Part shown: positions 16,752-26,517 of the stretch, piece after piece
Layout of the letters: every line of letters starts with the position of its first letter
Numbering within the stretch: position 1 is the first letter of the stretch
NCBI GenBank assembly: GCA_900469625.1
Contig: UBXV01000002.1
Span: 62,001-126,000, forward strand
Direction of reading: 5' to 3'
Origin: Hyphomicrobiales bacterium
Lineage (GTDB): Bacteria; Pseudomonadota; Alphaproteobacteria; Rhizobiales; Rhizobiaceae
DNA: 64,000 bases
Translations under genes and position numbers: made by a program
The notes under the pieces: model-generated
What the model saw: only the letters and a program-made list of their open reading frames with translations
Database searches by the model: none
What the model was told of the DNA's origin: nothing

Positions 16752-17723
16752 ATGGCATTGCAATACGACATGTTCGTCTCTCCGGATCCGGACGAGACCG
16801 GTGCACGCTCAAGGCGTGGCTCCCCGCGCGCGGCGGTCGGCATGAGTGCCGGCGCCATGGTCGACCACCTGGAGGCGACGGGTCGCTACCGCGTCCTGCA
16901 AAAGCTTGAGGCGCGTCCGGTCGTCGCAGCACCGCGTGCCGGGTTTCCGCTCGTCGGCGTCATCCTCGACACGGAGACCACCGGTCTCAATCACCGCAAG
17001 GACGAGATCATCGAGATCGGTCTCATCGCCTTTACCTTCGACGCCGAAGGCAGGATCGGCGACGTGATCGACGTCTATGGCGGCCTCAGGCAGCCGGGCG
17101 GGCCGATCCCGCCCGAGATCACCCGCATCACCGGCATAACCGACGACATGGTTGCCGGAGAGACGATCGATCTGGCTCGGGTGCAGGCGATCGTCGCGCG
17201 CGCCGATCTGATCATCGCCCACAATGCCGGGTTCGACCGGCCGTTCTGCGAAGCTTTCTCGCCGATGTTCGAGAAGAAGGCATGGGCCTGCTCGGTGTCC
17301 GAGATCGGCTGGAGTGATCGCGGTTTCGAAGGCACGAAGCTCGGCTACCTGATTGGGCAGGCCGGCTATTTCCACGACGGCCACCGCGCCGTCGACGACT
17401 GTTTTGCGCTGCTCGAAGTGATTGACGGTGCCCATGAGGGCCCGCAGCCGTCACCCTTTGCCGAACTCTATGCGGCAAGCCAGCGGTCACGCGTGCGTCT
17501 ATACGCTGAAAACAGCCCTTTCGAAATGAAGGACCACCTGAAGGGCCGCGGCTATCGCTGGTCTGACGGCAGCGACGGCCGCCCGAAATCCTGGTGGATC
17601 GAGGTCGGCGAGGACGCGCTGGAAGACGAACTGCGGTATCTCAGAGCCGAGATCTATCGCTGGAGCGAGGCAGATCCGCCGACGGTGCGGCTGACAGCCT
17701 TCGATCGCTTCAAGGCGCGCTGA
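16752..17723 (+). CDS. 3'-5' exonuclease, DnaQ/DNA polymerase III epsilon-like
   Basis: 323 residues from the chosen ATG. The DEDDh exonuclease motifs are clear: Exo I ILDTETTGL, Exo II NAGFDRPF and Exo III with HRAVDDC. An N-terminal extension of about 75 residues precedes it. The C-terminal 100 residues carry an R-x-RLYA…WSDG…WW pattern seen in a family of rhizobial DnaQ-like proteins. A longer start (TTG 16677 or ATG 16704) is possible; I prefer 16752 for the purine-rich GGGAAAAGGG upstream. It is probably a repair or RNA-processing exonuclease rather than the replicative proofreading subunit. Confidence 0.85.
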   Translation: MALQYDMFVSPDPDETGARSRRGSPRAAVGMSAGAMVDHLEATGRYRVLQKLEARPVVAAPRAGFPLVGVILDTETTGLNHRKDEIIEIGLIAFTFDAEGRIGDVIDVYGGLRQPGGPIPPEITRITGITDDMVAGETIDLARVQAIVARADLIIAHNAGFDRPFCEAFSPMFEKKAWACSVSEIGWSDRGFEGTKLGYLIGQAGYFHDGHRAVDDCFALLEVIDGAHEGPQPSPFAELYAASQRSRVRLYAENSPFEMKDHLKGRGYRWSDGSDGRPKSWWIEVGEDALEDELRYLRAEIYRWSEADPPTVRLTAFDRFKAR

Positions 17724-17792
17724 ACGTTCCGATCGGCGCTGAGCGCATGGCTGGTCTGCGAAGTCGGCTCTACGAAAACCGTGGGCACTCTG

Positions 17793-17798
17793 TATATT
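17793..17798 (+). promoter_or_regulatory. Candidate -10 box (TATATT) of the small RNA
   Basis: TATATT lies seven bases before 17805, the first base of the first hairpin of the RNA below. This fits a start of transcription at about 17804-17806. No good TTGACA-like -35 is visible at the usual distance, so the sigma factor is open. Confidence 0.35.
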
Positions 17799-17804
17799 GA
17801 ACTC

Positions 17805-17965
17805 ATCGAAGCGATGCACCTCCTCCCGCAGAACTTCGATACATGCAGGCGCTTTCTCCTCCTCCCAACGAGCGCCTGCCGGAATGGCAACACTCCTCCT
17901 CCCAGTTGCCATTCAATCCCTTTAAGAGCCTGCCGCACCTCCTCCCGCGGCAGGCTTTTTCTTTT
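17805..17965 (+). ncRNA. Small regulatory RNA with four anti-Shine-Dalgarno hairpin loops (alpha-r14/NfeR1, cuckoo type)
   Basis: Four consecutive hairpins each expose CCTCCTCCC. Stem 1 is ATCGAAG (17805-17811) with CTTCGAT (17834-17840), loop motif 17819-17827. Stem 2 is GCAGGCGCT (17845-17853) with AGCGCCTGC (17871-17879), motif 17858-17866. Stem 3 is AATGGCAAC (17883-17891) with GTTGCCATT (17905-17913), motif 17895-17903. Stem 4 is GCCTGCCGC (17928-17936) with GCGGCAGGC (17947-17955), motif 17938-17946, followed by TTTTTCTTTT as a Rho-independent terminator. The loop sequence is complementary to ribosome-binding sites. Alphaproteobacterial alpha-r14/NfeR1 and cuckoo RNAs have this design and repress mRNAs by pairing at the Shine-Dalgarno. 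The RNA lies alone between dnaQ-like and dinB genes. Confidence 0.85.
17928..17965 (+). terminator. Rho-independent terminator of the small RNA
   Basis: A nine-pair GC-rich stem (17928-17936 with 17947-17955) is followed by TTTTTCTTTT. It is also the fourth anti-Shine-Dalgarno hairpin, so the terminator itself carries a targeting loop. Confidence 0.85.
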
Positions 17966-17980
17966 GCAGAATGCAATCCT

Positions 17981-19111
17981 TCAGAACGAGAGCTCAAGCT
18001 GCAAGCGAGCTTGTTCCTCGCTGCCGCCGAGCGACGACAGCGTGACGCCGAGCAGGCGTATCCCGCGCTTGGACGGGTGGACGGATGAAAGCAGCGATCC
18101 GGCGACCTCCAGCATCTCAGCAGCGCCGCTGACCGGCAAGCCGAGTGTTCGGCTGCGTGTTGCCTGCGTAAAGTCCGAATATTTCACCTTGACGGTCACG
18201 GTCTTGCCGCTCATCCCGTGTGCCTCGCAATAGCGCCATACCTTGTCGGCGAGCGGCAGCAATTCGGCCAGGGCCGGCTCGAGCTCGTAGATGTCCTCGA
18301 CGAAGGTGTCTTCGGCGCCGACCGATTTGCGCACCCGGTCGGGCTGGACGCGGCGTTCGTCGATGCCGCGGGCGATGCCGTAGAAATAGGGGCCGGACTT
18401 GCCAAAATGTTCCTGCAGGAAGGCAAGGGACTGCTGGCGCAAATCGAGGCCGGTCTCGATGCCCAGCCGCTTCATGCGCTCGGCCGTTGCCGGCCCGACT
18501 CCATGAAACTTCTTCACCGGCAACGCCTCGACGAAGGCCGGCCCGTTCTTCGGCGTGATCACGAACAGGCCGTCAGGCTTGCGCTGGTCGCTCGCCATCT
18601 TGGCGAGGAACTTGTTGTAGCTGATGCCGGCAGACGCCGTCAGCTTCGTTGCCGCCTTGATTTTCGCCCGGATCTCCTCGGCAATCTCGGTGGCGATCTC
18701 CATGCCCTTCAGATTGTCGGTGACGTCGAGATAGGCCTCGTCGAGCGATAGCGGCTCGATGACGGGCGTGTATTCGGCAAAGATCTCGCGGATCTGCTGC
18801 GACACGGCACGATAGACCTCGAAGCGCGGCTTGACGAAGATGAGGTCCGGACATTTGCGCTTCGCCGTGACGGAGGGCATGGCGGAATGGACGCCGTATT
18901 TCCGCGCTTCGTAGCTTGCTGCCGCCACGACGCCGCGCGCGGCCGCGCCGCCGACCGCCACGGGCTTGCCGCGCAGTTCCGGATTGTCACGCTGTTCGAC
19001 CGAGGCATAGAAGGCATCCATGTCGATGTGGATGATCTTGCGCTGTCGCTCCGTGCCGGCCGCGTCGGATGCGGGCTGTCGGGCGGTCACGCTGTCTTCC
19101 GGCTCGGCCAC
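17981..19111 (-). CDS. dinB: DNA polymerase IV (Y-family translesion polymerase)
   Basis: 376 residues with the Y-family palm motifs IIHIDMDAFYASVEQRD (first catalytic Asp) and SLDEAYLDV (second Asp-Glu pair). The helix-hairpin-helix region KKFHGVGPATAERMKRLGI and the little-finger domain follow to the end. The chosen start is GTG 19111, with AGGAAG upstream and only 10 bases after the helicase stop; longer frames run into the helicase gene. It copies damaged DNA with low fidelity. It probably shares a transcript with the UvrD-like helicase. The end lies 15 bases from the terminator of the small RNA on the other strand. Confidence 0.93.
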   Translation of the reverse strand: MAEPEDSVTARQPASDAAGTERQRKIIHIDMDAFYASVEQRDNPELRGKPVAVGGAAARGVVAAASYEARKYGVHSAMPSVTAKRKCPDLIFVKPRFEVYRAVSQQIREIFAEYTPVIEPLSLDEAYLDVTDNLKGMEIATEIAEEIRAKIKAATKLTASAGISYNKFLAKMASDQRKPDGLFVITPKNGPAFVEALPVKKFHGVGPATAERMKRLGIETGLDLRQQSLAFLQEHFGKSGPYFYGIARGIDERRVQPDRVRKSVGAEDTFVEDIYELEPALAELLPLADKVWRYCEAHGMSGKTVTVKVKYSDFTQATRSRTLGLPVSGAAEMLEVAGSLLSSVHPSKRGIRLLGVTLSSLGGSEEQARLQLELSF

Positions 19112-19121
19112 GTGCGGCTTC

Positions 19122-21188
<2,067 letters not shown>

Positions 21189-21403
21189 GCCGAAGTCCCC
21201 GGTAAGTCCCTGCAGATGCTGCCCCTTGCGCCGAGCACCGGCGCAAACGCCCGCGCTCCGGGCAATGCCGAGGCATCCCCGCGCTTGAGATCGTGATTCA
21301 CGGCGGGGAACGAATAAGGAACATATCAGCCGCAGATCATATTGCAAAGGCCCGATTGGCTTTGCCGCAGCCGCAGCGTCTTCGGACGAAAGCCGTTCAG
21401 CGC

Positions 21404-21928
21404 TCAGGTCGTAAGCGAGATTCCGTGCCGGTTGGCCACTGCGGCAACAGAGGGACGCTCGCCGGGGGCGGGGTCGCTCAAGTGGCGAAGGCCGATACCG
21501 CGCAATTCATCGACGAAGGACTGTACCGCGGCGTCTTCGGCGGGCCGGCCGAGCCGGGTGGCGACGACGCGCACAAGGTGGGCCAGATGGGCGTGCAGAA
21601 CCGCCTGCAGCTCTCGATCGTCGTCGATTTCGAGCAGGATCGCCAGGAGAAAACGCATGCGTCCACGGTCGAACACCAGCGTTGACAGCATGGCCTCGAC
21701 GGACGACGCGTCCGCCGGCGTCTGCCCTGCGGCACGCGAATGGGATGCGTCAAGCAGGGCGATGAACAGGTCGGCCTTGCGCGGAAAATAGTAGGTGAGG
21801 TGCGATTGCCGCAGGCCCGTCGCCTTGGCGATCTTCGGCTGGGTCAGCGCCTTCATACCCTGCGCCTCGATGATGTCGAGCGCTGCATCGAGAATGCGCT
21901 GGCGGGTTGTGTTGTCAGGTTTGGCCAT
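21404..21928 (-). CDS. TetR family transcriptional regulator
   Basis: 174 residues. The N-terminal HTH (about 8-55) reads RQRILDAALDIIEAQGMKALTQPKIAKATGLRQSHLTYYFPRKADLF, the classic TetR pattern. The C-terminal ligand domain is short. It is the third gene of a minus-strand group headed by a methyltransferase, and lies 24 bases after the dehydrogenase-like gene. It probably represses its own operon through the palindrome at 23794-23808. The inducer is unknown. Confidence 0.88.
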   Translation of the reverse strand: MAKPDNTTRQRILDAALDIIEAQGMKALTQPKIAKATGLRQSHLTYYFPRKADLFIALLDASHSRAAGQTPADASSVEAMLSTLVFDRGRMRFLLAILLEIDDDRELQAVLHAHLAHLVRVVATRLGRPAEDAAVQSFVDELRGIGLRHLSDPAPGERPSVAAVANRHGISLTT

Positions 21929-21952
21929 GACCTCTCTTTCCTTAGCCGAGTT

Positions 21953-22999
21953 CTAGCTCATAAAAGGCGCCGGGCAAGGGTCATCGCCAAGATGGATGAT
22001 GCCGCCCTCCTCGCCAAGCGGTGCGACGAATGTGCCGAGCGACATCAGCACCTCCAGGTGATGGACCCCCGCTGGAGGGCGAGCGGACAGAGCGTGTTCG
22101 ACGGTGACGGCGGCGATGAGAGCGGTGATTTCAGCTTCGTGCTGCCCTTCGAAGTGGGCGGTGATCGCATGCGGCATGCCATTTCGACTGCCCGACACGA
22201 CGATGGACAATGCCGCGCGTTTGGATCCGAAGCGCAGCCGCGACAGTATTCTGGTCAAGGTCGGCACCCATGCGCTCCGGCCGCGCAACAGCGGCAAGGC
22301 ACGAAACAACAGACGGCTGATCGCAGCCGGGCAGAAGGTCAGATAGGTCGCCACGTCGGGGATCGGGAGTGTACGACGAAGCACATGCTGGTCGGCGAAA
22401 TCGAAGGCTAGGGCCGGATGGTTCCTTGCCTTTGCGCCGAACGGGAGTTCGACAAGTTCGGTTGACCGCCCTGGATCGGCGATCCCCTTGAGCGTCCAGG
22501 CGATCGCCGCGGGACCGTGATCGTCGCCCAGCCCCAGCATGATGCCGATGGTGGCGCGGTGCACCTGATCCAGCCGCCCGGCGCAGGCCTTGACCATCAG
22601 ATTGGTGAGGCCTGGCGCGAAGCCGACGGAAAGAATGGCGCAGCCGTCGTTTGTCTTCGCAAGGTCCTCCAACTGTTCGACCTTTCTGAAGAGGGCGTCG
22701 GTGGCGGTCACGTCGATATAGAGGATGCCTCGGGAGAGGGCGAAGGCGGCAAAGGCGACCTCATCCTGATCGATGCAGACCACGACCATGTCGATGTCGG
22801 CAAGGGCGGCCTGCCAGCCGGCCGGATCTGACAGGTCGACGCTGCGCGCCGAGCAACCGAGCTTTGTTGCCGCTCTTCGGCCCTTGTCACAACTTCTGCC
22901 GGCGATGACGACCGTGCCGATCCCCAAAGCTATGAGGCGCCGCGCGATCCGGCTACCGACATGGCCGTAACCACCGACAATGAGGATTGTTGTCGTCAT
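21953..22999 (-). CDS. Saccharopine-dehydrogenase-like NAD(P)-binding protein
   Basis: 348 residues. A Rossmann fold starts at residue 4 with ILIVGGYGHVGSRIARRLIALG, followed by DMVVVCIDQDEVAFAAFALSRGILYIDVTA and LSVGFAPGLTNLMVKA, which is the pattern of saccharopine-dehydrogenase/trans-acting enoyl reductase-like proteins. The substrate is unknown. Its start overlaps the methyltransferase stop (ATGA at 22996-22999), so the two are co-translated. Together with TetR it forms a three-gene operon of unknown purpose. Confidence 0.8.
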   Translation of the reverse strand: MTTTILIVGGYGHVGSRIARRLIALGIGTVVIAGRSCDKGRRAATKLGCSARSVDLSDPAGWQAALADIDMVVVCIDQDEVAFAAFALSRGILYIDVTATDALFRKVEQLEDLAKTNDGCAILSVGFAPGLTNLMVKACAGRLDQVHRATIGIMLGLGDDHGPAAIAWTLKGIADPGRSTELVELPFGAKARNHPALAFDFADQHVLRRTLPIPDVATYLTFCPAAISRLLFRALPLLRGRSAWVPTLTRILSRLRFGSKRAALSIVVSGSRNGMPHAITAHFEGQHEAEITALIAAVTVEHALSARPPAGVHHLEVLMSLGTFVAPLGEEGGIIHLGDDPCPAPFMS

Positions 23000-23667
23000 G
23001 ACGCCCGAATTCTCCTGGCAACGACGCCGCGATAGCCAAGCGCGGTGAAAAACACCTGCGGCGCTTCAAAGCCGGCCTCTGTGACCAGATCAGCGAGCCG
23101 CTCCGGGGTTGCGCGGAACCAGTCTTTGCGGACGCGGGTCATGACGTTATCTGCGGCTTCGACCTCAAGTCCTTGGCCGATCATCCATTGGCGATAATCG
23201 TCTTCGAAGAGGGATGCGTCAGTGGGGTCGATGAGCACCAGCGGTGCTCCGTCACAAAGCCGATCGGCAACAGCCTTGAGAAAGGCCGCCTTCGCGCCGT
23301 CGTCTCTGAGGAAATGCAGGACGAGGGACGCAAGGGCTGCGTGATAGGTTTCGCGCGGCGCATCTACTGCTGTTGCCTGTTCGAACCGGACCCTGTTGGC
23401 AAAACCATATTGCCGCGCCTTTGTCACGGCGCGCGCCAGCATTCCGGCGGAAGGGTCGATCGCGGTGAAGTCGGTGACCGGCAGCGCGCGGACAAGCGCG
23501 ACCAGGTCTTCACCCGTGCCGCAGCCGACGACGAGGACATGTGTGCCGTCGCCCAGCCGGTTTGCGAGTATCGCAGCGGCCAGTTGCTGGCCCAGCCGAT
23601 AGCCCGGCACCCTCGCCACGATGCGCTCATCATAGTCGACGGCGGCCAGATCGGAAAAGGCGGACAT
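22996..23667 (-). CDS. Class I SAM-dependent methyltransferase
   Basis: 223 residues. Motif I VLVVGCGTGEDLVALVRAL and motif II FTAIDPSAGMLARAV form the AdoMet site. The rest follows the UbiE/methyltransferase-12 type layout, including YHAALASLVLHFLRDDGAKAAFLKAVADRL. I chose ATG 23667 because the upstream extension is not protein-like and contains the operator region. It is the first gene of the operon with the dehydrogenase-like protein and TetR. The methyl acceptor is unknown. Confidence 0.87.
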   Translation of the reverse strand: MSAFSDLAAVDYDERIVARVPGYRLGQQLAAAILANRLGDGTHVLVVGCGTGEDLVALVRALPVTDFTAIDPSAGMLARAVTKARQYGFANRVRFEQATAVDAPRETYHAALASLVLHFLRDDGAKAAFLKAVADRLCDGAPLVLIDPTDASLFEDDYRQWMIGQGLEVEAADNVMTRVRKDWFRATPERLADLVTEAGFEAPQVFFTALGYRGVVARRIRAS

Positions 23668-24034
23668 ATCGATTGTTTCCTTGGCGTTGTGGCAGAGGCG
23701 TGCGACTCGCATCCGCGGGGAGGGGTGAAGCAATGGCAATGCCGTCGGATCGCTTGCGCGACCTCTACTTTCTCCGGAGTTTGCAATAATTAGTTGGTAG
23801 ACTACCAAGAAAATTCTTGCAACTGGAAAAGAGCTGGACCTCAGATCCCGTTCGGCTGCCAACGATCGTCGTGGTGGCATCGATCGGAGCGTCGCCATAG
23901 ACCGGGTTGGCCACTCCCGGTGATGACGGCTGTCGCGCGCACGCGCCACCCTGCCAAGATCAATCCGATACCCGCGACTACCGAAGCGGTGCGTTTGCGG
24001 CTATCTCTGTGGACCACGCCTTCCGATCCGTCGC
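23668..24034. other. 367-base divergent gap between methyltransferase operon and recX
   Basis: The gap holds the TetR-type palindrome listed at 23794-23808 in an AT-rich patch (about 23784-23825) that is the likely promoter of the methyltransferase operon. The rest shows no RNA gene or convincing ORF. Confidence 0.4.
23794..23808. promoter_or_regulatory. TetR-type operator, perfect palindrome TTGGTAG-A-CTACCAA
   Basis: A perfect 15-base palindrome with a single central base, 127 bases before the methyltransferase start. It sits in the only AT-rich stretch of the gap. Length and symmetry fit TetR dimers, and the operon carries its own TetR gene. Binding is inferred. Confidence 0.6.
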
Positions 24035-24643
24035 ATGACCAGCGAGCCCGCCGCACCCGTGACAGCAAACGACCTGCAAACCGATCACCCTCAACCTGAC
24101 GCACCGGTTTCCTGCGCGCCTACGCCTCGCATGCTCTCATGGGCGCGCAACTCGGCCGTCTATCGCCTTGAACGCCAGATGATGACGGAGAAGCAGCTGT
24201 TCGATGCCATCAGCAGGAAGGGGCGGCAGAAGTTCGAGGATATCAACCCGGAGCAAATCAAGGCGGTCGCCGAATTCGCGGTGAAGTTCGCCTATGACCT
24301 GAACGCACTGAATGACGCCGACTATGCCCAACTCTCCACCCAATCGGCGGTGCGCAGCGGCAAGTCGAAACGGGCAATTGCGCAGAAGCTCTCGGCAAAA
24401 GGTATCGACCGGGAGACGGCATCCGTCGCGCTCGAGGCGACCGACGATCTCTATGCGGCCGTCGTCTTCGCCCGCAAGCGCGGGTTCGGACCATTTCGCC
24501 GCGGCGAACTTGACGACAAGCGCAAGGTCAAGGAACTCTCCGCCTTCGCCCGCAACGGCTTCGGCTTCGAGATCGGCAGAAAGGTGTTCGAGATGAGCCC
24601 TGACGAGGCGGACGCCGCGTTGCGCAGGGATGCCGTTTCGTAA
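24035..24643 (+). CDS. recX: Regulatory protein RecX
   Basis: 202 residues. The C-terminal 150 residues follow the RecX three-helix repeat pattern, including SKRAIAQKLSAKGIDRETASVALE and DLYAAVVFARKRGFGPFRRGE. A 30-residue proline-rich N-terminal tail is typical of rhizobial RecX. RecX binds RecA filaments and limits recombinase activity in the cytoplasm. The chosen ATG 24035 keeps the tail; an alternative would be ATG 24131 (MLSWARNSAVYRLE). recA is not adjacent. Confidence 0.85.
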   Translation: MTSEPAAPVTANDLQTDHPQPDAPVSCAPTPRMLSWARNSAVYRLERQMMTEKQLFDAISRKGRQKFEDINPEQIKAVAEFAVKFAYDLNALNDADYAQLSTQSAVRSGKSKRAIAQKLSAKGIDRETASVALEATDDLYAAVVFARKRGFGPFRRGELDDKRKVKELSAFARNGFGFEIGRKVFEMSPDEADAALRRDAVS

Positions 24644-24866
24644 CGCAAGGGTACGCCCATCTCTGCCCATTCATTCGGTCGACCGCCTGCCAAGGTCATG
24701 GGCATCGTCGCGGCGTTCGACCGAGTGAATTTTGCAACAGTCGGACAATGGTGAGCGGCAGGCGGGGGCCATCCACCAACGAGATCGGTTTTGACCACAT
24801 TTCGGTCACGAATGGGACCAAAAGCAGACCTCTCTCCGCGCATGTCCCCAACCCCGGAATAAAACA

Positions 24867-25601
24867 GTGTCTTTTCAATTGTCCCGCCGATCGCTGCTTG
24901 CAGTGGTCGCAAGCTCCATTTTGAGCGCCTGCACGCAGGTTCCCAAGCCCGGTCTCGATGCAAACGCCGCCGACAAGGCCAACAAAAAGGTCGTCACCCC
25001 ACCGGAGAAGGCTCCGGTCGAGGCCGAGCGCAAGGACGAGCCTGCCTCCAAGCTCGACTACGCCAGGATCTACGGCCCGGTGAAGGATGAGGGATATGAT
25101 ATTCCGGCGGTCGAGTTCGGCGCGATCAAGCCGGAGTTCCTGCGCCAGGAGGTTGCCTATGCGACCAACGAGCCGGCCTATTCGATCGTCGTCGATACGC
25201 AGAGCATGTTTCTCTACTGGGTGCTGCCCGGCGGCAAGGCGATCCGTTACGGCGTCGGCCTCGGCGCGGCGGGCCGCGCCTGGAAGGGCAGGGCCGTCGT
25301 GCACTGGAAGCGCAAGTGGCCGCGCTGGACCGTGCCGGACGACATGGTCGCGCGCCAGCCGCATCTGAAGAAATACGGCATTGAGGCCGGGGGCATGGAT
25401 CCGGGCCTCAGCAATCCTCTCGGCGCGCGCGCCATGTACATCTTCCAGGACGGTCAGGATACGCTCTATCGCATCCATGGGTCGCCGCAGTGGCGCTCGA
25501 TCGGCAAGAATGCGTCCGCCGGCTGCGTGCGCATGCTGCAGCAGGACGCGATCGATCTTTACAACCGCGTCCGCGGAAAAACGCCGCTGCTCGTCATCTG
25601 A
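24867..25601 (+). CDS. L,D-transpeptidase, lipoprotein (YkuD family)
   Basis: 244 residues starting at GTG 24867. A lipoprotein signal with lipobox LSAC places the mature N-terminal cysteine at residue 21. The YkuD catalytic domain (about 105-244) has the active-site signature HGSPQWRSIGKNASAGCVRM, with catalytic Cys and upstream His. It cross-links peptidoglycan by 3-3 bonds or attaches proteins to it in the periplasm. It is convergent with a close paralogue at 25653-26444; about 50 bases separate the stops. Confidence 0.92.
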   Translation: MSFQLSRRSLLAVVASSILSACTQVPKPGLDANAADKANKKVVTPPEKAPVEAERKDEPASKLDYARIYGPVKDEGYDIPAVEFGAIKPEFLRQEVAYATNEPAYSIVVDTQSMFLYWVLPGGKAIRYGVGLGAAGRAWKGRAVVHWKRKWPRWTVPDDMVARQPHLKKYGIEAGGMDPGLSNPLGARAMYIFQDGQDTLYRIHGSPQWRSIGKNASAGCVRMLQQDAIDLYNRVRGKTPLLVI

Positions 25602-25652
25602 CGCCACGGCTCACGCGTGGGGGCATTGCTGCTCCCACGTCGTCCTCCCGCC

Positions 25653-26444
25653 TCAATAGATCGGCGGGGGTGCCCCGGGGATGCCGCCTTCGCCGGGAAG
25701 CAGGCTGTTCTGCGGCTGCATCTGTTGCGCCGCCATGCCGCCGGCTGACAGATCCGTCACAACGATTGGCGTGCCGTTCGGCACACGGTCATAGAGGTCG
25801 ACGACGTCCTGGTTGATCATGCGCACGCAGCCCGACGACACCGACTGGCCGATGGTCCACCATTCGGGCGAGCCGTGGATCCGGTAGAGCGTATCCTCGC
25901 CATTCTGGAAAATGTACATGGCGCGGGCGCCCAGTGGATTTTTCAGCCCCGGCTCCATCCCGCCGGCCTCGATGCTGTACTGCTGCAGCTCCGGCTGGCG
26001 GGCGACCATCTCGTTCGGCGGCTTCCAGCGCGGCCACGGCCGCTTGTACTGGATGACGCCGCGACCGGCCCAGGCAAAGCCTGCCCGCCCGAGGCCGACG
26101 CCGTAACGCATCGCCTGCCCATTTTCATAGACCCGATAAAGGAAATGGTTGCCGACATCGACGACCAGCGTCCCTGGCCGCTCGCCGGTCGGGTCAGGAA
26201 CCATCTGCCGGTAGTAACGCGGGTCGATCTTTTCGTAAGGGATAGCCGGCAGCGGATAGGTCTCACCCGGCTTTTTGCCGTACATCTCCGAAAGCACGGT
26301 GCTGCCGACCGGCACCGGTTCGGGGGCCGGCGCATATTGCTGCGAAACCTGCTCGCGCGGCGTGCCGCATCCGGCCAGTCCGAGTGCCGCTATCCCGGCA
26401 GAAAGCTTCAGGAAGGATCGACGGCCGACATTACGGTGGGGCAT
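25653..26444 (-). CDS. L,D-transpeptidase (YkuD family), Tat/lipoprotein-like export signal
   Basis: 263 residues. The N-terminus has RRSFLKLSAGIAALGLAGC, which combines a twin-arginine motif with a lipobox (LAGC). The catalytic domain contains HGSPEWWTIGQSVSSGCVRM and is about half identical by eye to the convergent protein at 24867-25601. An extra C-terminal tail rich in Gln, Gly and Pro (about 235-263) is absent from its partner. It acts in the periplasm on peptidoglycan. Confidence 0.92.
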   Translation of the reverse strand: MPHRNVGRRSFLKLSAGIAALGLAGCGTPREQVSQQYAPAPEPVPVGSTVLSEMYGKKPGETYPLPAIPYEKIDPRYYRQMVPDPTGERPGTLVVDVGNHFLYRVYENGQAMRYGVGLGRAGFAWAGRGVIQYKRPWPRWKPPNEMVARQPELQQYSIEAGGMEPGLKNPLGARAMYIFQNGEDTLYRIHGSPEWWTIGQSVSSGCVRMINQDVVDLYDRVPNGTPIVVTDLSAGGMAAQQMQPQNSLLPGEGGIPGAPPPIY

Positions 26445-26517
26445 GGGTGTCCTCAGTTACCTACGTTCGACGACCACCGGGCGAGACCGCATCAGCGTCA
26501 TCGCCCGCCGCCACCGC

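Noticed and set aside
17819-17946. Four spaced CCTCCTCCC copies as a CRISPR or tandem repeat
   Set aside because: The repeated unit is only nine bases and each copy sits in the loop of a different stem; spacing is uneven (29-43 bases) and there are no cas genes. A small RNA explains all of it.
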